From positions 62,001 to 126,000 of the forward strand of contig NZ_JANFQO010000008.1 of the NCBI RefSeq assembly GCF_024437735.1: a stretch of 64,000 bases of DNA, read 5' to 3'. The notes below the pieces were generated by a model. It ran no database searches. It was not told the origin of the DNA and saw nothing but the letters and a program-made list of their open reading frames with translations. The stretch comes from Tahibacter harae. Its GTDB lineage: Bacteria > Pseudomonadota > Gammaproteobacteria > Xanthomonadales > Rhodanobacteraceae. Position numbers and translations under genes: made by a program. Positions 52,801 to 62,138 of this stretch are shown here, piece after piece; within the stretch, counting starts at the first letter, position 1, and every line of letters begins with the position of its first letter.

Positions 52801-52833
52801 GCGGCCCCTGCGACAAAACACCGCAGGGGCCGC
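52801..52833. terminator. Hairpin between convergent genes
   Basis: GCGGCCCCTGCG and CGCAGGGGCCGC form a perfect 12-bp stem with a nine-base A-rich loop, between the convergent DegS-type and transglycosylase genes. There is no T-run, but position suggests bidirectional termination. Confidence 0.6.
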
Positions 52834-52851
52834 AGCCGGTGTACGGCGGTT

Positions 52852-53781
52852 TCAGTTGGCGGCGGTGTCGCGGTACCGGTCGCGCAGGGTGGATACGCGC
52901 GTGACGTAGACCTGGGTCTCGTCGAACGGCGGCACGCCGCCGTATTTGGTCACATTGGCCGGGCCGGCGTTGTAGGCGGCCATGGCCAGCTTCTCGTTGC
53001 CCTGGAAGTTCTTCAGCTGCATGGCCAGGTACTGGGCGCCGCCGCGGATGTTCTGGGTGGCGTCGAAGGGATTGCTCACGCCGAGATCGTCGGCAGTGCC
53101 CGGCATCAGCTGCATCAGGCCCTGGGCGCCCTTCTTGGACAGGGCATTGGGATTGAACGCCGACTCCGCGTGCACCACCGCGCGCAGCAGCGATTCATCG
53201 ACGCCGAACTCCAGCGCGGCCGCGGCGATTTCCGCGCGAAAGGCTTCGCGATTGAGCTTGGTCAGCGAGAAATTGACCTTGGAATGCACGTCGCAGGCGA
53301 AGCAGGTCGAGATGTAGGTGAACAGCACCTGGTAGTTCCTGCCCTGCGGCCGGATATTCGTGTACTCGGTGATGCCGTTGCGCTTGTTGATCTTGTATAC
53401 CGCACCGCGCAGCACCTTGGACGGTTCGGCCTTGGCCACTTCAGGCGCCGCCGGCGCCGGACTCGCCGGCGGCGTGGCGGTGGCATTGCCTTCGCTGTAC
53501 TGCCACTGGCCCGGCTGCGGTGCAGCCTTGGCCGATTCGACCGAGAACGTGGGCTTGCTGATATCCGGCGCGGTGGCCTCGGTCACCGGCTTGGCCTTGG
53601 TCTCGGCATAGCTCGCCACCTGCACGCAATTGCGGTAGCCGGCCGGCTTGTTGGTGTACGCCAGTTCGCCATTGTTGCCGCTGCAGCGGTACAGACTGCC
53701 CGCGAACGCGGGCGAACCCAGCCCTGCTAACAGCAGCAGGGCCAGCCAGCGGACATGGCGATGGCTAAGGCGTGACTTCAT
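52852..53781 (-). CDS. Lytic transglycosylase with DUF4124 domain
   Basis: A 309-residue exported protein. A signal peptide (about 1-27, ending AFA) and a DUF4124-like domain (about 28-65, LYRCSGNNGELAYTNKP; a second such stretch at about 125-150, VYKINKRNGITEYTN) precede an SLT (Slt70-type) domain (about 190-290). Catalytic Glu is in VVHAESAFNPNALS; KKGAQGLMQLMPGTA and AAYNAGPANV complete the family motifs. It would cleave peptidoglycan in the periplasm. Confidence 0.9.
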   Translation of the reverse strand: MKSRLSHRHVRWLALLLLAGLGSPAFAGSLYRCSGNNGELAYTNKPAGYRNCVQVASYAETKAKPVTEATAPDISKPTFSVESAKAAPQPGQWQYSEGNATATPPASPAPAAPEVAKAEPSKVLRGAVYKINKRNGITEYTNIRPQGRNYQVLFTYISTCFACDVHSKVNFSLTKLNREAFRAEIAAAALEFGVDESLLRAVVHAESAFNPNALSKKGAQGLMQLMPGTADDLGVSNPFDATQNIRGGAQYLAMQLKNFQGNEKLAMAAYNAGPANVTKYGGVPPFDETQVYVTRVSTLRDRYRDTAAN

Positions 53782-53927
53782 GGATTCCCCAACTCATTGG
53801 CCCAAGTTTCTGACAGGAAAGGTGAAATTCCAAGACCACTTCGTCGGGTCGCGGTTCCCCGGCCCCTGGAAAGGCCCAGGAATCGCGCGTAAACTATCGA
53901 GTCCATTCGCTTTTTTGGTTCCCGCCC

Positions 53928-55253
53928 ATGGCCGGCAAGCTGTTCATAAAGACCCACGGTTGCCAGATGAACGAGTACGACTCGTCCAAGATGGCCGACG
54001 TACTGGGCGCCGCCCACGGCCTGGAGCTGACGGAAAACGAGGCCGAGGCCGACGTCATCCTGATCAACACCTGCTCCATCCGCGAGAAGGCGCAGGAGAA
54101 AGTGTTCTCCCAGCTGGGCCGCTGGCGCGAGCTGAAGAAGGCCAACGGCAATGTCGTCATCGGCGTCGGCGGCTGCGTCGCCTCGCAGGAAGGCGAAGCC
54201 ATCGTCAAGCGCGCGCCCTTCGTCGATCTTGTGTTCGGCCCGCAGACCCTGCACCGCCTGCCCGAGATGATCGAGGCCAAGCGCCGTACCGGCCGGCCCC
54301 AGGTCGACATCTCCTTCCCCGAGATCGAGAAATTCGACAAGCTGCCCGAGCCCCGCGCCGAAGGCCCCTGCGCCTTCGTCTCCATCATGGAAGGCTGTTC
54401 CAAGTACTGCACCTTTTGCGTGGTGCCGTATACCCGCGGCGATGAAGTCAGCCGCCCGTTCGACGACGTGATCGCCGAAGTCGCCGCCCTGGCCGACCAG
54501 GGCGTGCGCGAAGTGAACCTGCTGGGCCAGAACGTCAATGCCTACCGCGGCCCCATGCACGACGGCAGCGTGGCCGACCTGGCCCTGCTGATCCACGCCA
54601 TCGCCCAGCTCGACGGCATAGGCCGCATCCGTTTCACCACCTCGCATCCGCTGGAATTCTCCGATTCGCTGGTGGAGGCCTATGCCAGCGTGCCCAAGCT
54701 CGCCAACTATCTGCACCTGCCGGTGCAGGCCGGCTCCGACCGCGTGCTGGCGGCGATGAAGCGCGGCTATACCGCGCTGGAGTTCAAGCAGAAGATCCGC
54801 AAGCTGCGCGCGGTGCGGCCGGACATCTCCATTTCTTCCGATTTCATCGTCGGCTTCCCCGGCGAGACCGACGCCGATTTCGACAAGACCATGAAACTGA
54901 TCGAGGACGTGGGCTTCGACCAGAGCTTCAGCTTCATCTATTCCAAGCGCCCCGGCACGCCGGCGGCCAACCTGGACGACGACACTCCGGCGCAGGCCAA
55001 GCACGACCGCCTGCAGCGCCTGCAGGCCGCCGTCACCGCCCATGCCAACCGCATCAGCCAGGCCATGGTAGGCACGCGCCAGAGCGTGCTGGTGGAAGGC
55101 CCCAGCCGCAAGAATCCGAACGAGATGACCGGGCGCACCGAGAACATGCGCTACGTGAACTTCCCCGGCGACCCGCGCATGACCGGCCAGTTCGTCGACG
55201 TGGTCATCACCGAGGCGATGGCGAATTCGCTGCGCGGGCGCGTTGCGGTCTGA
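53928..55253 (+). CDS. miaB: tRNA-2-methylthio-N6-dimethylallyladenosine synthase
   Basis: A 441-residue radical-SAM methylthiotransferase acting on A37 of tRNA. Domains: UPF0004 (about 1-120; [28 protein letters not shown] hold the three Cys of the auxiliary cluster), radical SAM ([12 protein letters not shown], the C-x3-C-x2-C cluster) and a TRAM domain (about 375-440). In most gammaproteobacteria miaB is followed by phoH; here an approximately 6.9-kb block intervenes. A weak hairpin, CCAGGCA/TGCCTGG (55272-55291), lies after the stop. Confidence 0.97.
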   Translation: MAGKLFIKTHGCQMNEYDSSKMADVLGAAHGLELTENEAEADVILINTCSIREKAQEKVFSQLGRWRELKKANGNVVIGVGGCVASQEGEAIVKRAPFVDLVFGPQTLHRLPEMIEAKRRTGRPQVDISFPEIEKFDKLPEPRAEGPCAFVSIMEGCSKYCTFCVVPYTRGDEVSRPFDDVIAEVAALADQGVREVNLLGQNVNAYRGPMHDGSVADLALLIHAIAQLDGIGRIRFTTSHPLEFSDSLVEAYASVPKLANYLHLPVQAGSDRVLAAMKRGYTALEFKQKIRKLRAVRPDISISSDFIVGFPGETDADFDKTMKLIEDVGFDQSFSFIYSKRPGTPAANLDDDTPAQAKHDRLQRLQAAVTAHANRISQAMVGTRQSVLVEGPSRKNPNEMTGRTENMRYVNFPGDPRMTGQFVDVVITEAMANSLRGRVAV

Positions 55254-55328
55254 GGGGCGGGATTCGCAGCCCCAGGCATTGGCGTGCCTGGCAACGAATC
55301 CTCCTCCCCGAAAACCAGTCCCCGCGCT

Positions 55329-57632
55329 TCAACCGCGACACCCTGAACTGGCGATATTGCGCCTGGCCGCGTCGCTCAGTGCGCGCTCCCGCGGCAGCGC
55401 CGGCTGCAGTTGCGCCAGCAGCGCCGCGGCCGCAGCCAGCGATTCCGCCGCGGCATTGCACTGCCCCTGCGCCGCGGCGATCTGCGCGCGCACCAGCTGC
55501 AACAGCAGCAGCTCCTTGTTCGGCGCCGCATTGTCCGTGAGCAGCACGCTGGCGACGTTCTGCGCCAACGGCGCCGCGTCCACGATCTCGCCGCGCAGCA
55601 GGTGCAGACGCGCCTGGTGCAGCTCGAACACCGCACGCTCGGCATGGCCGGGAGCGTATTCCGCCAGATAGACCGGGCGCGCCGCGTCCAGGTGACGCTG
55701 CGCCGCGGCAGCATCGCCCAGCGCCAGCGCAGTCTCCGCCAGCAGCAACTCGCCTTCGGCGCGGCGCATGGGCGAGAAATCCGCCGGCGCGGCGGCGATG
55801 GCGGCCTCGGCGCGCTCCAGCGCAGCGCGGGCGCGCGGCAGATCGAAGGCGCGCAATGCGCTCCAGCCGCGCTGGCGCCAGAAGTTCTCGCCGCCGCCGG
55901 GGCGCAGCGGTGCAGCCGCCAGCAGCTGGTCGCCGCGCGCGAACAGCGCATCGGCCGCGGCGAATTCGCCCAGGCGAGACAGCGACCCGCCTACTGCGCC
56001 CAAGGCATCCAGCGCCGCTGCCGCATCCACGTCGCCGCGGGCGGCCAGCGCCTCGATGCGGGCGGCAGTCACGCGCAGATTGGCCGCATCGGCGGGGCGG
56101 TCCTGCACCGCCGCGAGCAGGCGATAGCTGCCCAGCTTGCCGGCGGTGCCCGCGCTGGCATCGCGCTCCAGCGCCGCGACCGCCGCGCGCAGCACGGGTT
56201 CGGCCGCCTGCGGCTTGCCCAGATTGATCAGGCCGTGGCCGATCTCGCTCAGCGCGCGCTGCAACAGGGCCGGGTCATCGGCGTGGTCGCGCTGCAGGTC
56301 CTGCGCTGCGTGCAGCAGGAACTCGCTCGCATGCGGATCGCGTCCGGCGTAGTGATGCGGATTGGCCGCGCCAAGCACGCCGAGCATGGCGTCGCGGTGC
56401 GACTGCGCGATACGCGCCTGCTGCGCCGCTTCGCGCGCCTCGCCCAGGGCAACCAACGCGCCCGCGCCCAGGGCCAGCATGCTCGCCGTCAGCGCGATCA
56501 GCGGCCAGCGGTAGCGCGCCAGCAGCAGGCGCGTCTGCGCACGCGCGCCGTCGATGCCGCTGCGCAGCGGCCGGCCGGCCAGCCAGTCGTCCAGGTCGTC
56601 GCTGAAGGCGGCCGCGCCGGCATGGCGCTGGGCCGGCGCCTTGGCCAGCGCCTTCTGCACGATGCGCTCCAGGCTGCCGCCGAGCGTTCGCCGCTGCACC
56701 GCGGCGTAGTCCGCGCGGCAGGCCTGCAGCAGGCTGCGCGGCGCATCGCGCAGGATGGCGGAAGTCCAGTCGGTCTGGCCAGCCTCGGCCGCGGCATACG
56801 GCGAAGCCTGCGCCAGCAGTTCAAACAGCAGCAGGCCCAGAGCGTAGACGTCGGTCGCCGTGGTGGTGCGTTCGCCGGCAATCTGTTCCGGCGCGGCATA
56901 GCGCGTGGTCAGCGCGCGCCAGGCGGTGCGGGTCTGATCGGCCTCGCCGTCGTCGAGCAATTTGGCGATGCCGAAATCCAGCAGCTTGGGCTCGCCGTCG
57001 GCACCGACGAGGATGTTGGCCGGCTTGATGTCCCGGTGCACGATGAGATTGCGCTGGGCATAGGCCACCGCCGCGGCCACGCGCGCCACCAGCGCGACGC
57101 GCGCACGCACATCCAGGCCGGCGCGGCGCACATGCTCGGCGATGTGCACGCCGGCGACGTATTCCATCGCCAGCCAGGGGCGCCCTTCCTCGCTGACGCC
57201 GCCGTCGAGCAGCCGCGCGATATGCGGATGTTCCAGCCGCGCCAGAATCTGCCGCTCCGCCAGGAAGCGCCGCGTGAGCTGGGCCGACAGCGCGCCCGCG
57301 CGCACCAGCTTCAGCGCCACGCGCTGCTCGAAGCCGCCGTCGATGCGCTCGGCCAGGAATACCTCGCCCATGCCGCCGCTGCCCAGCGGCTGCAGCAGCC
57401 GGAACGGACCTACCACGGCCGGCGCGCGCCCGCGCCCGCCGCCGTGCAGATCGTCGGCATCGACACGCTGCAGCAGTTCGCAGACCGCCTTATGCAGACC
57501 GGCGTCGCGCGCCGCCAGCTGGTGCAGATACTGCGCGCGCGCCGGTGCTTCCAGCTCGACCGCGGCATGGAAAGCCTCGCGCAAGGCGCCGAATTCGGCG
57601 GCGTTCATGGCGGCGTGAGGGAGTTCTGGCAT
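55329..57632 (-). CDS. Ser/Thr protein kinase with C-terminal TPR-like sensor
   Basis: A 767-residue protein. Residues about 75-340 form a Hanks kinase with full motifs: LGSGGMGEV, VALKLV (K108), HRDIKPAN (199-206), DFG (219-221), APEQI. One transmembrane helix (about 377-400, PLIALTASMLALGAGALVAL) separates it from a long periplasmic TPR-like alpha-repeat region (about 410-750). This is the layout of kinases that act with ECF43-type sigma factors. It lies 43 bases downstream of such a sigma gene on the same strand. Start may be M1 at 57632 or M9 at 57608. Confidence 0.9.
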   Translation of the reverse strand: MPELPHAAMNAAEFGALREAFHAAVELEAPARAQYLHQLAARDAGLHKAVCELLQRVDADDLHGGGRGRAPAVVGPFRLLQPLGSGGMGEVFLAERIDGGFEQRVALKLVRAGALSAQLTRRFLAERQILARLEHPHIARLLDGGVSEEGRPWLAMEYVAGVHIAEHVRRAGLDVRARVALVARVAAAVAYAQRNLIVHRDIKPANILVGADGEPKLLDFGIAKLLDDGEADQTRTAWRALTTRYAAPEQIAGERTTTATDVYALGLLLFELLAQASPYAAAEAGQTDWTSAILRDAPRSLLQACRADYAAVQRRTLGGSLERIVQKALAKAPAQRHAGAAAFSDDLDDWLAGRPLRSGIDGARAQTRLLLARYRWPLIALTASMLALGAGALVALGEAREAAQQARIAQSHRDAMLGVLGAANPHHYAGRDPHASEFLLHAAQDLQRDHADDPALLQRALSEIGHGLINLGKPQAAEPVLRAAVAALERDASAGTAGKLGSYRLLAAVQDRPADAANLRVTAARIEALAARGDVDAAAALDALGAVGGSLSRLGEFAAADALFARGDQLLAAAPLRPGGGENFWRQRGWSALRAFDLPRARAALERAEAAIAAAPADFSPMRRAEGELLLAETALALGDAAAAQRHLDAARPVYLAEYAPGHAERAVFELHQARLHLLRGEIVDAAPLAQNVASVLLTDNAAPNKELLLLQLVRAQIAAAQGQCNAAAESLAAAAALLAQLQPALPRERALSDAARRNIASSGCRG

Positions 57633-57675
57633 CGGCTATGCCTACGTCGCAACGGCGCGGGAACTGACGTGTTTT

Positions 57676-58242
57676 TCACTCGCCCAGATACTGGCGCAGC
57701 CAGGCGCGGGCCATGGCCCAGTCGCGGTAGACGGTGCGCTCGTCCACGCCCAGCAGCACGGCGACCTCGCTCACTTCCAGGCCGACGAAATAGCGCAGCT
57801 CCACGATCTCGGCCATGCGCGCATCCAGCCCGGCCAGCGCGGTCAATGCCTGATCCAGCGCAGGCAGGTCGGTGCTCTGCTCCAGCGGCAGCGCCAGGGC
57901 CTCGGTGAACTCGGCGCGCTGCCACTGCCCGCCGCCGCGCTTGTCGCGCAGCTGGGCGCGGGCGCGGTCGATCAGCACCTGGCGCATCAGCTTGGCCGCG
58001 GTGGTGAACAGGTGCTTGCGGTTGGCGATGTCCAGGCTGCCGGTGCCGAGCAGGCGCACGAACACGTCGTTGATCAGCGCGGTGGGCTGCAGGGTCTCGT
58101 GGCCGCGGTTCACGCGCAGCTCGTGCGCGGCGATGCGGCGCAATTCGTCGTACACCAGCGGCAGCAGCGATTCCAGCGCCGCCGCATCGCCGTCCTGCCA
58201 TTGCCGCAGCAGCTGGGTGACCTCGAATTCCTGCGGCGCCAT
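57676..58242 (-). CDS. ECF sigma factor, ECF43-like
   Basis: A 188-residue extracytoplasmic-function sigma factor of the PF07638 type. Region 2 has LRRIAAHELRVNR and the segment HETLQPTALINDVFVRLL, where common ECFs have the acidic DAED polymerase contacts; here Thr50 and Thr54 stand in their place. In the ECF43 systems known to me (Vibrio EcfP-PknT, Xanthomonas EcfK-PknS) a Thr in this place is phosphorylated by the partner kinase to switch the sigma on. Region 4 is VELRYFVGLEVSEVAVLLGVDERTVYRDW (in parts). It lies just upstream of the kinase; no anti-sigma gene is seen. Confidence 0.88.
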   Translation of the reverse strand: MAPQEFEVTQLLRQWQDGDAAALESLLPLVYDELRRIAAHELRVNRGHETLQPTALINDVFVRLLGTGSLDIANRKHLFTTAAKLMRQVLIDRARAQLRDKRGGGQWQRAEFTEALALPLEQSTDLPALDQALTALAGLDARMAEIVELRYFVGLEVSEVAVLLGVDERTVYRDWAMARAWLRQYLGE

Positions 58243-58479
58243 GGCTCCCCCGTGCCGCTCCCCGCGGCCGCCGGCAGTCTAGCAGCCCGCTGCCGGCCGG
58301 CCCTTGGCGCGATTTGCGCAGCGGCTGTGCGCGAGTCGACGTTTCCGCGCCTCCAGTGCTGGCCCCGGCCTGTGCCGCCGCGCGTGGTGTCAGGCGTGCG
58401 CGGCGTTTGGCGTACGCGCTGGCACACGCCGGCCGCCGCGCCGGTCCGCCGCCACCTGTCCACGCTACGGTCCCTGCCC

Positions 58480-59919
58480 ATGTCCCTGCCCAATCTTCGC
58501 CGTGTCTCGCTCGCCATCGTGCTGCTGAGTGCGTTGCCGCCGTTGCAGGCGGCCGAATGGTTCGTCTCCACCAGCGGCAGCGACAGCAGCGGTACCGGCT
58601 CCATCGGCCAGCCGTTCCGCACCGTCACCCATGTCGTCGATCCGGCCAATGCCATCGCCCAGCCCGGCGACACCATTACCCTGCGCGGCCCGGCTGGCAA
58701 CAATGTGTACGACGAAACCGAAGTGCGCCTGCGCATTCCGCTGACCCTGCGCAGCCATCCCGGCGAATGGGCGCATATCCGCTGCCCCATCAACGTGCCC
58801 GACACGGTCTGCGTACAGATCGATCCGGAAGCGTCCGGCAGCCGCCTGTCGCGCCTGGAAATCAGCGGCGGCTACTACTACGCGGTATTCCTGCAGACCG
58901 ACTGGTACCGGCCCGGCGGCGAGAGTCTGACTGGCGCTTCCAACGTCATCATCGAGGATTCCCGACTGCACGGCAGCGGCCGCGATGTCATCAAGATCAC
59001 GCCCAAGTGCAACAACGTGACCATACGGCGCAACGAGATCTACGCCTCCGGCGCCAGCTATCCGCCCGGCACGCCGCCGGAGGAAAAGAACGCCGAAGGC
59101 ATAGACAACGTCAATGGCGCCAACATGCTGGTGGAGGACAACTACATCCACGACACCGCCACCACCGGCGTGTACTTCAAGGGCGGCGCGGCGGACGCGC
59201 TCGTGCAGCGCAACCGCATCGAGAACGCCGGCGAGGCCGGCATCCTGGTCGGCTTCGACACCAGTCCCGAATTCTTCGACATCGCCGCCAATCCCGGCTA
59301 CTACGAAGCCGTGCGCGGCATCGTGCGCAACAACATCATCCGCAATACCAACTATGCCGGCATAGGCCTGTATGCCTCGCGCGACGCGGTTGTCGCCAAC
59401 AACACCCTCATCAACACGGCCCTGTCCGGCCACGCCGCGCTGTACTACGGCGTGACCTTCCAGGACTACGAGCCCGAAGCCGGCCGGCCGCCGAACAGCA
59501 ATGCGCTGGTGCGCAACAACCTCGTCATCCAGAACGGGCGCGACTGCGTGGGCATACGCTATTCGGCGGAACTGGGCGGTCTGTCCGGCCTCAGCGGCAG
59601 TCCCGGCACTAATCACAATGCGTTCTTCAACACCGCCGGCGCGTGCAATTTCTTCGACCGCCGTCCCGGCAGCCCGCTGGGCAGCGGCGGCACGCTCGCG
59701 CAATGGCGCAGCGCGCTGGGCGGCGACGCGCAGAGCTTCGAGACGCCGCTCAGCCTCAGCGCGGACGGCCATCTGCCGGCCGCCAGTCCCGCCATCGACG
59801 CCGGCCAGACCCTGGCCCAGGTCAGCGACGATTTCGACCGCCAGAACCGCAGCGGCGCGAACGACATCGGTGCAGACGAACGCAGCGCCGATGCCATCTT
59901 CGCCAACGGATTCCAGTGA
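58480..59919 (+). CDS. Secreted right-handed beta-helix protein with F-x-N-G-F tail
   Basis: A 479-residue exported protein. Signal peptide about 1-25 (SLAIVLLSALPPLQAA). Residues about 30-400 form a parallel beta-helix with repeated N-rich turns (NVIIEDSRLHGSG, NVTIRRNEIYASG, NMLVEDNYIHDTATTG, ALVQRNRIENAG, GIVRNNIIRNTN, AVVANNTLIN). Such folds often bind or cleave polysaccharide; no lyase residues are clear. The end is DAIFANGFQ, a tail shared by two other secreted proteins nearby. The start at 58480 is divergent from the sigma gene; the longer frame to 58012 lies in it. Confidence 0.82.
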   Translation: MSLPNLRRVSLAIVLLSALPPLQAAEWFVSTSGSDSSGTGSIGQPFRTVTHVVDPANAIAQPGDTITLRGPAGNNVYDETEVRLRIPLTLRSHPGEWAHIRCPINVPDTVCVQIDPEASGSRLSRLEISGGYYYAVFLQTDWYRPGGESLTGASNVIIEDSRLHGSGRDVIKITPKCNNVTIRRNEIYASGASYPPGTPPEEKNAEGIDNVNGANMLVEDNYIHDTATTGVYFKGGAADALVQRNRIENAGEAGILVGFDTSPEFFDIAANPGYYEAVRGIVRNNIIRNTNYAGIGLYASRDAVVANNTLINTALSGHAALYYGVTFQDYEPEAGRPPNSNALVRNNLVIQNGRDCVGIRYSAELGGLSGLSGSPGTNHNAFFNTAGACNFFDRRPGSPLGSGGTLAQWRSALGGDAQSFETPLSLSADGHLPAASPAIDAGQTLAQVSDDFDRQNRSGANDIGADERSADAIFANGFQ

Positions 59920-59966
59920 ATCCCCGGGCGCCGCGGCGACACCTACAACAAGCACCCGTGACTTCC

Positions 59967-60000
59967 TTCCTGTCCGCCCGCAACGCACGGCGGACAGGAA
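59967..60000 (+). terminator. 12-bp hairpin after the beta-helix gene
   Basis: TTCCTGTCCGCC and GGCGGACAGGAA pair perfectly across a ten-base loop, 47 bases after the beta-helix stop. There is no T-run. It is a likely transcript end or stabiliser. Confidence 0.6.
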
Positions 60001-60126
60001 TGAACGCGCCCCAAATCGTTCAGTATTTCCCCGGTGCTTGGTTCAGCTCGATTTGCCGATAGTCGCGCAGCCCGGCGGGAGCGCGCCCCGCCGCGGCATT
60101 CCCACAGCACAAAAACAGGAAACGCG

Positions 60127-60672
60127 ATGAACAAGATCTTCGTGACGGCAGCGGCGCTGACCATCGCCGCGGCCGCGGCCTATTCCTCCAGCGCGCGGGC
60201 CGACGGCTTCTTCGTCGACGGCCGCTTCGGCCGCTCGGATTTCGACAGCTCGGGCAAGGACACCGCGCTGGGCATCAACGGCGGCTATCGCTGGGGCGCC
60301 TTCGGCCTGGAAGGCGGCTACATCGACCTGGGCAGCTCCGATGCCGGCGCCGGCCGCAGCAACATGGGCGCGTATTCGGGCATCGATCTCAAGGGCTGGA
60401 CCGCCGGCGTCAACGGCCATTTCAACCTCAATCCGAACTGGTATCTGTCGGCCCGTGCCGGCGTATTCCACTGGAAGGCCGATGTGGACCTTTCCAACAA
60501 TCCACGCAACGCGAAGTTCAACGGCAACGACTGGTACGCCGGCGTCGGTGTCGGCTACGACTTCAGCGAACGCTTCGGCGTGGGCCTGAACTACGACCGT
60601 TACCGCGCCGGCAAGAACGGCTTCGACTTCGGCGCCGACACGGTCAGCGTGAATACCGAGTTCCGTTTCTGA
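60127..60672 (+). CDS. Outer-membrane beta-barrel protein
   Basis: A 181-residue OmpA/OmpX-like small barrel. Signal peptide about 1-25 (KIFVTAAALTIAAAAAYSS, cleavage after ARA). Then about eight amphipathic strands with alternating pattern (GFFVDGRFGRSDF, ALGINGGYRWGAFGLEGGYIDLG in parts, WYLSARAGVFHWKADVDL, WYAGVGVGYDF) and a C-terminal Phe (NTEFRF) needed for BAM assembly. Function unknown. AGGAAA precedes the ATG at 60127. Confidence 0.88.
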   Translation: MNKIFVTAAALTIAAAAAYSSSARADGFFVDGRFGRSDFDSSGKDTALGINGGYRWGAFGLEGGYIDLGSSDAGAGRSNMGAYSGIDLKGWTAGVNGHFNLNPNWYLSARAGVFHWKADVDLSNNPRNAKFNGNDWYAGVGVGYDFSERFGVGLNYDRYRAGKNGFDFGADTVSVNTEFRF

Positions 60673-60689
60673 GTAAGCCGCTGCGCCGC

Positions 60690-60721
60690 TGCGCCGCGGG
60701 GCCGCGACGGCCCGCGGCGCA
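60690..60721. terminator. Hairpin between convergent OMP and beta-helix genes
   Basis: TGCGCCGCGGG-G-CC pairs with GGCCCGCGGCGCA around a GCGAC loop with one bulge. It lies in the 53-base convergent gap, so it may end both transcripts. No T-run. Confidence 0.55.
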
Positions 60722-60725
60722 CGCC

Positions 60726-61994
60726 TCAGCCGTCGAAACCGTCGCGGAACAGGCGCAGCGGCAGGCCGCCGCCGGCTGTGGTTTCGCAGCCGGCCTGGGC
60801 GTCGTATTCCACTGCGCCCACGTCCGGCAGGCCGTCATGGCGCAGGTTCGTGCAGAAATCGTTCGTCACCTGCGGTTCCGCCACGCCCAGGTCAACGAAA
60901 GCCGCACCGTCGAGCAGGCGGAAATCCGCCGCCGCCGGCGCCTGGAACCAGGCGCTGAAATTCGCCGGGCTGACGCCGGCGAGGTTGCCCGCATTGGTGC
61001 TGCTGCCGCCGTCGCGCAGGCGGATCGCGCCGGCCAGCAGGTTGTTGCGTATCTCCGCGGTCGATGCGGCGAAGCGCACATCGATGCCAGTAGTCGCGTA
61101 CAAGGTGTTGTGCAGCAGGCGCGTGTTGGCCGCCTTGTTCAGATAGATGCCGACATCGTTGCAGGACATCACCAGGTTGTTGCGCATGACGCCGTTCTGG
61201 TGCTCCGGCGTGCAGGAACCATCCTCGCAGATGGAATTCGGCGAAGTACCGCCGCCGCCGAAGGAAAGCCCCAGCCGTACGCCGCCGGAAAACTGCTGGC
61301 TGCAGCGCACCAGGTTGCGCTCGAACAGACCATCGCGGGAATTGCCCTTGAGGAAGGCGGCATAGCTGATCGTGTCGCCGCCGCCTTTCTGGAAATCGCG
61401 GAAGGTATTGCCGCGCACGATCCAGCGCCGCCCGCCGACCACGTCCAGCTTGGTCACCGGATTGGCGGTATTGCGCGCACGGCTGTCGTAGAACAGGTTG
61501 TATTCGATCAGCGCATCGTCCGGGTAGACATAGGCCGCGCCGGACTGCACGCCGTTGGCCTTGAGCTGGGCGTTGAAATCGCGCAGCACGCTGTCGCGCA
61601 AGGTGAAGAATTCCGCATTGCCGAACAGGTGGATGGCGTGCTCGCAGTTGGAATCCGTGGCGCAGGCGCCTTCGATGTCCAGGCTTTCCAAGGTCCAGTA
61701 CGCGCCGCTGACGCGGAAGCCTTCGGCAATGCCGCCGGGGGCGAAGCGCAGCAGCACGCTGCGCGGCGCGGCGGCGCGCAGGCGGATGGGCTGCGCGGCG
61801 GTGCCGTTGACGCTGCAGTTCAGGTTGGAATCCAGCGCATAGGTACCGGGCGCGAGCACGATATCGTCGCCGGGTTGCACAGCGAGCAGTGCCGCGCGCA
61901 GCCCGGCCACGTCGCCCACCGGCACCAGCCGGGCCTGGGCCGCACCGGCGCAGAGCCCGGCAATCGCGATCGACACCGCGGCAGTCCAGTGCAT
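60726..61994 (-). CDS. Secreted beta-helix protein with F-x-D-G-F tail
   Basis: A 422-residue exported protein. Signal peptide about 1-22 (AVSIAIAGLCAGAAQA). Residues about 30-370 are a beta-helix with repeats (ESLDIEGACATD, FFTLRDSVLRDFNAQ, ALIEYNLFYDSRA, GVMRNNLVMSCNDVGIYLN in parts, TRLLHNTLYATTG, AEIRNNLLAGA). Several Cys may form disulfides. The end is LRLFRDGFDG, the same short tail as its neighbours. ATG at 61994 has a good GGGAGAG spacing; an ATG six bases upstream is possible. Convergent with the OMP gene. Confidence 0.82.
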   Translation of the reverse strand: MHWTAAVSIAIAGLCAGAAQARLVPVGDVAGLRAALLAVQPGDDIVLAPGTYALDSNLNCSVNGTAAQPIRLRAAAPRSVLLRFAPGGIAEGFRVSGAYWTLESLDIEGACATDSNCEHAIHLFGNAEFFTLRDSVLRDFNAQLKANGVQSGAAYVYPDDALIEYNLFYDSRARNTANPVTKLDVVGGRRWIVRGNTFRDFQKGGGDTISYAAFLKGNSRDGLFERNLVRCSQQFSGGVRLGLSFGGGGTSPNSICEDGSCTPEHQNGVMRNNLVMSCNDVGIYLNKAANTRLLHNTLYATTGIDVRFAASTAEIRNNLLAGAIRLRDGGSSTNAGNLAGVSPANFSAWFQAPAAADFRLLDGAAFVDLGVAEPQVTNDFCTNLRHDGLPDVGAVEYDAQAGCETTAGGGLPLRLFRDGFDG

Positions 61995-62138
61995 GGCCAT
62001 CTCTCCCGGAAAAGTCCGCCGTACGCGGATGCCGCGCCGATTATGCCGCCGGACACCGCGCCGCATCCGTGCGCCCTGCACAGTGTCCTGCCGCCGTTGC
62101 TGGCAAGCGGCGGAAGCTGGCGCTACCCTGCCCGCCCT

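Noticed and set aside
55410-57908. 832-residue plus-strand frame opposite the TPR-type kinase
   Set aside because: Antisense shadow with Gln/Arg/Ala-rich composition and no domains, running into the sigma gene.
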